Assembly (NCBI GenBank): GCA_018829335.1 | Contig: JAHJUD010000050.1 | Span: 1-34,757 of the forward strand | Origin: Microcaldota archaeon | Lineage (GTDB): Archaea > Iainarchaeota > Iainarchaeia > Iainarchaeales > 1-14-0-10-31-34 | DNA: 34,757 nucleotides | Reading direction: 5' to 3' | Part shown: positions 8,769 through 16,600 of the stretch, piece by piece | Position numbering within the stretch: the first letter of the stretch is position 1 | Layout: each line of letters begins with the position of its first letter | Translations under genes and position numbers: made by a program | Notes under the pieces: generated by a model | Seen by the model: the letters and a program-made list of their open reading frames with translations, nothing else | Told to the model about the DNA's origin: nothing | Databases searched by the model: none

Positions 8769-8819
8769 TTTAGTTTTCTTTTTTTTCTTTTATTTAAATG
8801 TAAATTACCCAAAAGAAAA

Positions 8820-9173
8820 TTATCTTTTTTTAACACTAAATCTTTTGTCGTATTTTTCATGAGATTCTATTACCAGAACAAAACAAAAAATGTCTATTTC
8901 TTCTCTTCTAATAGTATACAGCATTCTCCAAAAATTTGAAAGCCGCATTTTAAATAAATTGTCTGCATCAAGATCCCGGGGAATTTTGCCTTTTTTGACA
9001 ACTTCCCCAGCTAAAGGATTTTCTTTAAGTAGTTCTGTTTTTTGTTCAATAGAACGCAGTAATGATTGATTAGATGAACTTGTTAGCCCTTGCTGAATCT
9101 CTTTTTTAACTGCTTCTTTTAGTTTATTATATTCCTGCAGTGCCTGACCAATCAGCCTGACTCTTGCATTCAT
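8820..9173 (-). CDS. RelE/ParE-superfamily toxin-like protein
   Basis: ENPLAGEVVKKGKIPRDL..DNLFKMRLSNFWRMLYTIRREEIDIFCFVLVIESHEKYDKRF pattern; overlaps upstream ORF by ATGA. Confidence 0.75.
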   Translation of the reverse strand: MNARVRLIGQALQEYNKLKEAVKKEIQQGLTSSSNQSLLRSIEQKTELLKENPLAGEVVKKGKIPRDLDADNLFKMRLSNFWRMLYTIRREEIDIFCFVLVIESHEKYDKRFSVKKR

Positions 9174-9463
9174 AATTCAACGCTTTCCTTTAACAGTTTT
9201 TTCATTTTTGCCGGAGGCGTATAAGCCCATACAACCCCTTTAGTTCCTATAACAATTTTTCCGCTTAACTGTAAGTAATCCAAAACCTGCATTAGAGTTG
9301 AATGCATTATTTTTTTTGGCAAACGCCTTTTAAGTTCTGCAACACTAATGCATTCCTTTGCCTTCTGCAAAGTATCTTCAACCAAAAAAACAGTGTTAAG
9401 AGTAGGGGAATGATTAACTGAATACCTTTTCTGAAGCTGGATAGTATTAGTCACACAAACCAC
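9170..9463 (-). CDS. Putative winged-helix antitoxin/regulator paired with RelE-like toxin
   Basis: VEDTLQKAKECISVAELKRRLPKKIMHSTLMQVLDYLQLSGKIVIGTKGVVWAY winged-helix pattern; directly upstream and overlapping toxin ORF. Confidence 0.65.
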   Translation of the reverse strand: MVCVTNTIQLQKRYSVNHSPTLNTVFLVEDTLQKAKECISVAELKRRLPKKIMHSTLMQVLDYLQLSGKIVIGTKGVVWAYTPPAKMKKLLKESVEL

Positions 9464-9503
9464 ATCTAATATATAATTATATCAATTAAATATATAAGTA
9501 TAT

Positions 9504-11051
9504 TTATTTTTCTTCTTTTTCCTCAATTTTTTTGAATAAGATTTCTGCTTTGCCTGTTTGTGTTCCTTCTTTGATTAAATTCCATTTCAAGGCATCATCA
9601 AACTTTTGTTCTTCAAGTCCTAACTGTTTCTGTATTTTTTCTGCTGTTTCAGGCATAAAAGGCAGTAAAAGAATGCTTGTAATCCTTAATGATTCAGCCA
9701 AAGTATAAAGCACGTTTCCAAGCTTTTCTTTTTGGTTTTCTTTTGCTAACTCCCATGGTTTCATGTCGTTGATGTATTTGTTTGATGCATTAATTATTTC
9801 CCAGACTGAATACAATGCTTTATGGAATTCCATTAAGTCAATTTGTTTTCCTGCTTCTACTGCTTTTTTTAGTGTAAGGTCTCTTAATTCTTTTTCTTCT
9901 TTTGAAATATTCACTGCTTTGGGAATTTTTCCGTCAAAGTATTTTTCAATCATTACAACAGTCCTGTTAAGCAGGTTTCCTAAACCATCTGCTAACTCTG
10001 AATTAATTCTTTGCACTAAAGCTTTTTCAGAGTAATCGCCGTCAGAACCAAAAGAAATTTCCCTTAAAATAAAATAACGGAATGCATCAACAGAATATTT
10101 TTCTGAAACTTCAATCGGGTCAATTACATTTCCTTTTGATTTACTCATTTTTTCTCCTTCAACTGTAAGCCAGCCGTGGCCAAAAACTTTTTTTGGCAGT
10201 TCTAATCCAGCAGACAAAAGCATTGCAGGCCAGATTACTGCATGAAACCTTACAATTTCTTTTCCCATTAAATGAACGTCAGCAGGCCAAATGCTCTTGA
10301 ATTTTTTTGAGTCAGATCCATAACCTATTGCAGTAATATAATTAAGCAAGGCATCAAACCAGACGTAAATTACATGGTTTTTGTTTAATGGAACAGGAAT
10401 ACCCCATTTAATTGAAGTACGGGAAATTGAAAGATCCTGCAAGCCCTGCCTGATAAAATTTACTATCTCGTTTTTTCTTGTTTCAGGCAGAATAAAGTCA
10501 TTGCTTTCAATATAGCCTAATAATGCCTGTTGGTATTTGCTTAACCTGAAAAAATAAGAGTTTTCTCTCATTAATTGCGTTTCTTTTCCGCAAGTCGGAC
10601 AATTTTTTCCTTTTAATTGCGATTCAAGGTAATAGCTTTCGCATGGAACACAGTAATGGCCTTCGTATTCACCTAAATAAATGTCTCCGTTATCATAAAT
10701 TTTCTTGAAGAATTTTATTACTGCTTTTTCATGCATTAAATCTGTTGTCCTGATAAAATAATCATGGGAAATATTAAGTTTTTTCCAGCAGTCAGTAAAA
10801 AAAGGAAGCAACTCATCTAAAAATTCTTTTGGCTGTTTTCCTTTTTCTGCTGCAGCCTTTGCAATTTTTTCTCCGTGCTCGTCTGTTCCAGTCAAAAAAA
10901 AGACTTTTTCTCCTTTTAGCCTGTGGAATCTCGCTAAAACATCTGCTGCAATTGTAGTGTAAGCAGAGCCAATATGAGGCTTGTCATTAACATAATACAA
11001 TGGAGTTGTCACATAAAATGTGTTCTTTATTTTTACCACCTGAAATTGCAA
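9504..11051 (-). CDS. metG: Methionyl-tRNA synthetase (no appended C-terminal tRNA-binding domain)
   Basis: TFYVTTPLYYVNDKPHIGSAYTTIAADVLARFHRLKGEKVFFLTGTDEHGEKI; CVPC..CPTC; KMSKSKGNVIDP. Confidence 0.95.
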   Translation of the reverse strand: MQFQVVKIKNTFYVTTPLYYVNDKPHIGSAYTTIAADVLARFHRLKGEKVFFLTGTDEHGEKIAKAAAEKGKQPKEFLDELLPFFTDCWKKLNISHDYFIRTTDLMHEKAVIKFFKKIYDNGDIYLGEYEGHYCVPCESYYLESQLKGKNCPTCGKETQLMRENSYFFRLSKYQQALLGYIESNDFILPETRKNEIVNFIRQGLQDLSISRTSIKWGIPVPLNKNHVIYVWFDALLNYITAIGYGSDSKKFKSIWPADVHLMGKEIVRFHAVIWPAMLLSAGLELPKKVFGHGWLTVEGEKMSKSKGNVIDPIEVSEKYSVDAFRYFILREISFGSDGDYSEKALVQRINSELADGLGNLLNRTVVMIEKYFDGKIPKAVNISKEEKELRDLTLKKAVEAGKQIDLMEFHKALYSVWEIINASNKYINDMKPWELAKENQKEKLGNVLYTLAESLRITSILLLPFMPETAEKIQKQLGLEEQKFDDALKWNLIKEGTQTGKAEILFKKIEEKEEK

Positions 11052-11256
11052 TCCAAAAAAAAAATGTTAAAAGAGAGAAAAAAGTATATAATTTAGAAAG
11101 TTAAAGCATTAAAAAGAGGAATGTTGTAAGGGCCTAGCGTATTTATCATGAATATTTAGTGTAAAAAAACAGTGCAAAATCAGTTACAAAGATGCCGCTT
11201 AAAAAACCTAAAAGTAAAACAATATAATAGAAACCAATCAAAAAAACAAAAACGTC

Positions 11257-11281
11257 AATTTACCGGGATTCCCGGTAAATT
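11257..11281. promoter_or_regulatory. 25-bp perfect palindrome, candidate operator for the 11322-12619 operon
   Basis: AATTTACCGGGA-T-TCCCGGTAAATT, followed a few nt later by a TATA-like ATATATTTAAAA. Confidence 0.7.
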
Positions 11282-11321
11282 TGATATATTTAAAAACTAT
11301 TTTATTTATAGTAAATATCAT

Positions 11322-12305
11322 ATGAAAGTATATGTTCCAAATAGCGCTTTTTTAGGGAATATGCAAGGATTCATCAAAAAACTTGAGTTAGAAGATGACT
11401 CTAAATTAGAAGTCAGTTTTAATAAACAATGGATGTCTCTACATCCAATGGCTTTGGCAATGGTGGCCTCTTTAGGATTAAAGATGAACCACGAAGGCAA
11501 ACCAATTCATTGCGAAGAAATTGAAGCAAAATCAAAACCATATTTTGCAAGAATGGGGTTATTAAGTTATTTGAGTAGTGCTCAAGAAATACAAATTAGA
11601 AAGCATGAAGAATCTGGCAGGTTTATACCATTAAGAACTATAAAAAACAATGATGATTTGAAAAAGTTATTAGAAGACATAAATCCAATTTTTCATGGAA
11701 AAGAAGAGCAAGTAGAAACAGTAAATTATGTATTAAGTGAGTTAATAAGAAATGTATTTGAACATTCTCTTTCAAATATAGGCGCTGTTGTTTGTGTTCA
11801 AAATTTTAAAGCAAGTAAAAAGAATGAAAAACCTAATAGAATATCTATAGGCGTAGCCGATACAGGGATAGGAATAAAGAAATCGTTGTCTGAGTCTTAT
11901 CCAACTAATAACGATTTAGAAGCCATAAAATTAGCTTTAACGCCAGGGGTTACTGGCAGAACAAGAATACCTGGAGGAACAGAACAAAATGCTGGCGCTG
12001 GCTTATTTTTTATTAAGTCAATCGCAAAGGTAAATGGAAATTTTTTTGATGTTTATAGTGGCAGTGGATTTTATAAGTTGTTGACTTCAGATAAAAAGAG
12101 ATCCAGTTTAAATGCAGACCCAAACTTTGATAAGCATTCGGAACTTGAAAATCTTCCTCATTGGCAAGGAACAGTGTTGGGAATAGATATAGTTTTAGAA
12201 CAAACTGAACCATTTATTAATTTACTAAAAAACATAAGAGAGTTTTATTTTAAGATAAAAAAAATAAAGAAAAAAAGCTTTTACAAAAGAGCGAGGTTTA
12301 TATAA
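11322..12305 (+). CDS. GHKL (HATPase_c) domain protein
   Basis: ELIRNVFEHS N-box, GVADTGIGI G1-box, TEQNAGAGLFFIKSIAKVNG G2-like box; start at MKVYVPNSAF (ORF track start 11172 lies upstream of the promoter-like TATA). Confidence 0.85.
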   Translation: MKVYVPNSAFLGNMQGFIKKLELEDDSKLEVSFNKQWMSLHPMALAMVASLGLKMNHEGKPIHCEEIEAKSKPYFARMGLLSYLSSAQEIQIRKHEESGRFIPLRTIKNNDDLKKLLEDINPIFHGKEEQVETVNYVLSELIRNVFEHSLSNIGAVVCVQNFKASKKNEKPNRISIGVADTGIGIKKSLSESYPTNNDLEAIKLALTPGVTGRTRIPGGTEQNAGAGLFFIKSIAKVNGNFFDVYSGSGFYKLLTSDKKRSSLNADPNFDKHSELENLPHWQGTVLGIDIVLEQTEPFINLLKNIREFYFKIKKIKKKSFYKRARFI

Positions 12306-12619
12306 TGGAAATTAAAATGTTTGATGAATTCGGTGTTTTCGGCGAAGATAAAGATAAGGCTAAAAATATAAGAGAAAATAAAATTTTACCAGCTTTAAAC
12401 AAAGGAGAAGACATAATTCTAAATTTTGAAGGGGTTAAGTCGGTAACTCAATCTTTCATGCATGCCTTGATTAGTAAGGTCATTAGAGAAAAGGGAACAG
12501 AAGTTTTAGAGAAAATATATTTTAAAGAATGTAATGATGTCGTAAAAGAAATCGTAAGAATTGTAACCGAATATATGCAAGACCCAATTGGATTAGATGA
12601 AAAAAATGGAATACACTAA
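12305..12619 (+). CDS. STAS-like domain protein (DUF4325-type)
   Basis: GEDIILNFEGVKSVTQSFMHALISKVIREKG pattern; TAATG overlap with upstream GHKL gene. Confidence 0.75.
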   Translation: MEIKMFDEFGVFGEDKDKAKNIRENKILPALNKGEDIILNFEGVKSVTQSFMHALISKVIREKGTEVLEKIYFKECNDVVKEIVRIVTEYMQDPIGLDEKNGIH

Positions 12620-12691
12620 AATATACTTCATTTTGTTATTTTATATAATTACCTGATATTTTTTCAATCAAACCATATTTCTGAAAACAGA

Positions 12692-13387
12692 TTAAAGGTT
12701 TCTGATTTCCACTTTAACAAAAAAAGACTCTAATATTTCTTTTAATTCAAAAAGTTTTTCTGGAGGAAAAGGATCTTTGTTTTTGAATTCAGGGTCAACC
12801 ATTGGTAAATCATTGCGGAATTGCTGTAAAACATAAAGTTTACTGCCTTTCAGCCATTCTCCAATTTTTAATGCATCTTCTTTGGAGAAAAAGTCTGGCA
12901 AAACAGTTGTCCTGAACTCGTAATCCAAACCTGAATTTTTAATTAATTCAATGCTTTGCTTTATTTTTTCCAAGTCAACTTTTACTCCGCATAAATCAGA
13001 ATACTTTTCTTGGGAAGTTTTAATGTCCATTGCAATATAATCCACTAATTTTTCTTTAATCAGTTTTTTGAGCATTTCTGGATTGCTTCCGTTTGAGTCA
13101 AGTTTTACAAGAAATCCTTTTTCTTTTATTTTTTTGCAGAATTCAGGCAAATCTTTTTGCAGTGTTGGTTCTCCGCCTGTAATGCATACTCCGTTAAGCC
13201 ATTTTTTTCTTGATTCAAGAAAAGAAAAAATTTCTTTTTCTTCAATTGAATTCTCTGAATCAAAAGAAATTAAGCTTGGATTCTGGCAGAAACCGCATTT
13301 AAAATTGCAGCCAGCAGTAAATAAAGTGCAGGCAATCTTTCCTGGAAAGTCAATTAAAGTGGTTTTCTGCAGTCCTTTTAAAATCAT
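12692..13387 (-). CDS. nrdG: Anaerobic ribonucleotide reductase activating protein, radical SAM (NrdG-like)
   Basis: LQKTTLIDFPGKIACTLFTAGCNFKCGFCQNPSLI CxxxCxxC; GGEPTLQ. Confidence 0.92.
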   Translation of the reverse strand: MILKGLQKTTLIDFPGKIACTLFTAGCNFKCGFCQNPSLISFDSENSIEEKEIFSFLESRKKWLNGVCITGGEPTLQKDLPEFCKKIKEKGFLVKLDSNGSNPEMLKKLIKEKLVDYIAMDIKTSQEKYSDLCGVKVDLEKIKQSIELIKNSGLDYEFRTTVLPDFFSKEDALKIGEWLKGSKLYVLQQFRNDLPMVDPEFKNKDPFPPEKLFELKEILESFFVKVEIRNL

Positions 13388-13428
13388 AAAATCCCCTTAA
13401 AAAAATAAAAATAGAAAAAGAAAAAGAA

Positions 13429-13602
13429 TCAGCAGACTGCCTTAACTTCTTCTTTTTTGAATTCTCTTTTCATTGTTTTTTCTTCATTGTATTCCAGCCT
13501 GTCCTTGAATTCTTCTGTTTTTCCTGCATTCCAGTTTTGAACCGGCCTGAAATAGCCTACAATTCTGGAATAAGTTTCACAATTTGAATCACATTTAGTC
13601 AT
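13429..13602 (-). CDS. Detached glycyl-radical domain of anaerobic ribonucleoside-triphosphate reductase (57 aa; not in supplied ORF track)
   Basis: MTKCDSNCETYSRIVGYFRPVQNWNAGKTEEFKDRLEYNEEKTMKREFKKEEVKAVC*; RIVGY radical-site motif; ATGA overlap with nrdD stop; GAGGAGGT SD 9 nt upstream. Confidence 0.88.
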   Translation of the reverse strand: MTKCDSNCETYSRIVGYFRPVQNWNAGKTEEFKDRLEYNEEKTMKREFKKEEVKAVC

Positions 13603-16600
13603 TTTAAAATTACCTCCTCTTTTTTTTCTTCTTTTTCTTGCAGCACGGGTTTATCCCGTGCACTGTTACTCGCGGACGGAACCGTTGCCTTATTTACACT
13701 TTCTTCTTTTTGGAGCACAGGCTTGTCCTGTGCATTGTTACTGTCGGACGAAACCGGCAAAGGGCAGTTGAAATGTTCTCCTGCAATATAACCATGCACT
13801 GGACAGACACTAAAAGTCGGCGTAATAGAATAATATGGAAGCTTGGTGTTTTCTGCAATTTTTTTTACTAACTGCTTGCATGATTCCCCGTCACTCATTT
13901 TTTCCCCTAAAAAAGTATGAAAAATAGTTCCTCCAGTGTATAAAGGCTGAACTTCATTTTGGTGGATTATTGCTTCAATCGCGTCTTCAGTGAAATTTAC
14001 TGGCAATTGAGTTGAATTTGTAAGATATGGAGTGTCTTTTCCGGCAGTGTAAATTTCAGGATGAAATTTTTTGTCTAACATTGCCAAGCGAAAAGAAGCT
14101 GATTCAGCTGGAGTTGCTTCTAAATTGTATAAGTTTTGGGTTTCTTTCTGGAATTCAAAGCATTTTTCTCTCATAAAAGACAGTGTTTCAACTGCAAACT
14201 GTTTTCCTTGTTCTGAAGAAATATCTTTTCCTAAAAAATTCACACAGGCTTCATTCATTCCAACCAAGCCAATTGTAGAAAAATGGTTGTTGAAGGTTCC
14301 TAAATAAACTTTAGTAAAAGGCATTAAACCATTTTTCAGGTTTTTGTTGATTATTTTTCTTTTTATTTCCAGAGAAGTTTTTGCAAGATTCATATAATAA
14401 GTTAATTTTTCAAAGAATTCTTTTTTTGTTTCTGACTCAAAAGCAAGCCTGTTAACATTAATTGTTATTACTCCAATAGAACCTGTTGCGTCTCCCGGCC
14501 CCCACATTCCTCCAGGCCTGTTAATTAACTGGGAAGTATCCATGTTCAATCTACAACAGTTATGGGTTATTGTTCCAAGCGAATGAACAAACCTGTAGTT
14601 TTCTTCTAATTCAATGTCAAAAAAGCTTGTTTCTTCAGGCAAAACAATTTTTTCAATTTTTGTTATTTCAATCGGATAAATGCTGCTTTCATTTAGTTTT
14701 TTTGTTAGTTCTGTGTGTGCATTATAATACTGTAAAGTCATTAACCCTACTTTCCTGTTATGGTCTAATCCAAGAACTTTATATGTATTGACTCCCCATG
14801 AAGGCACTCTTTCAAATAAGGCAGGGCTTCCAATGCGGTTATCTGACATTTTTTCTTTTCCGCCCTGAATACTGATTACCTGAGAATTTTCTCTTTCCCT
14901 GAAAGTTACTGGTTTTCCTATCATATGATAAAGCATTACAAGCTCTCTTGCTAACATAGAATCATTTATGTGTATTTCTCCACGTTTTTTGTAGCCGTCT
15001 CCAAGGAAAAAGCCATCCAAAAAAGCTTCCATTACTTTTTTTGGAGAATTCCATATTTGAGGCATTATTTTCCCGTATTTTTTAAGACCGTTTTCTGCTA
15101 ATTCCCTTGACAGGAATGCATTATAAAAATACGCGTAAAATGCATTATATCTTGGGTCTTTTTTGGTTTTTGCTTTTACTCCAAGTTTTTTTTCTGCAAG
15201 AAGTATTATTTCTTTTGCATAAGCATTATTTTGGCTTGGAAATGTAAACTGCATTCCTTTCTCTAAACCAAAAGTAGAAATGTTTTTCCTGTTTTCATAC
15301 AAAAAGTTTCCGTCTGCAACAAAAAACCCTAAAAGTTTTGCCATTTCTTCGTCAAGTTCGTGTTCCCCGATTCTTTGCGTTTCAGATGAAAGGCATTTTT
15401 CAGCTGATTTAACACTAAGCAAGAATTCAGATTCAGAAAGAAATAAAGCAGGCTTTTCTGTTATTCCATCAGGAGTTAAAATTGAAACAGGGTGGTTTGG
15501 AGTTACTTTAATTTGCTTGCCGTCTCTTGTTTTAATTAACATCATTTCTTTTCCGAGATTTTTTACGATGTTTTTTATTGGCTTCCATTCAAGTTCAAAA
15601 GTTTTTTCATTCAAAGACAATGCCTTAATTGGCGTATTCAATTTACTCCAGCCCTGATAATCAAATTTCACTGAATGTTTTACTGCAAGTTCACCTATAC
15701 TGGTTTTTTCAATGATTCCATCTTTTTTTATTAGTATTTCTTCTTCTGGATGCAGGCACATTGCCCTAATGCTTTTTGGATCCAAATCAGAGCCAACATA
15801 ATTCTGAAAATACGGAGTGCCGTATTTTGCTGTTACTTCAAACAATAATTTTGAATTCTCTGAATCCCAGTTAAAGTCTTTAGTCAAATTATAGGTTGGA
15901 ATAGGAAAAGTAAAAATTCTTCCGTTAGCGTCTCCTTCCTGCATTACCTCAAGAAAAGCCTTGTTAATCATATCCATTTCTTTTTGCAATTCCCTGTAAG
16001 TGTAATCCATTTCTTTTCCGCCGACAACTGCTTTATCGTTTTGCATGTCTTCTGGAACAGTCCAGTCAAAAGTAAGGTTAGAAAAAGGATATTGTGAATT
16101 GCCGCTCAAGAATACTTTTCCATTTCTTCTTACAACAACAGTATTATTTGTTGTGGTAGGGCACCAGACAATCCCGTCATAATCAACTTCATTAATTGAA
16201 GTTATCTGGGTAAAATCGTGCTTTATTACTCTTACAACATAGATTCCGTTCTTGTTTTTCAAGAGGGTACTTCCCCATCCGCTTTTCACTATCATTTCTT
16301 GGAGGAAATCAGCATCCTCCTTTTTTTTAGTGTAAATTTTATTTTCTGGCACATGGCCGTCTGCTTTAATATAAGTGTCAATGAATTCTCTTGCATGTTC
16401 TGTGGAAATGTTTCTTAAACTTTCTGGGATGACTTTCACATAATTTGGGAAAAATGTTTCATGAATTCTTCTTGATTCAGGCCTGTTCAGCCTAAACCTG
16501 ACGCAATTCATTTTTCCTGTAAAGCCTGACTGTCTTGGCATTTCATCAAAGGGAATTTCAAGTTCATCTAAAGTGTCTCTTATTTCATCACAGTTTTCAG

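Noticed and set aside
11172-11321. N-terminal extension of the GHKL ORF (MQNQLQRCRLKN..)
   Set aside because: Would start upstream of the palindrome and TATA-like box; MKVYVPNSAF at 11322 fits the promoter and looks like a natural N-terminus.
13638-13756. Interpretation of the two 47-nt repeats as a CRISPR array
   Set aside because: Only two imperfect copies, in frame inside nrdD, with a 25-nt low-complexity interval and no cas genes nearby.
13638-13871. Plus-strand ORF MQHGFIPCTVTRGRN..
   Set aside because: Antisense to the nrdD tail; arises from the palindromic repeats, no independent coding evidence.
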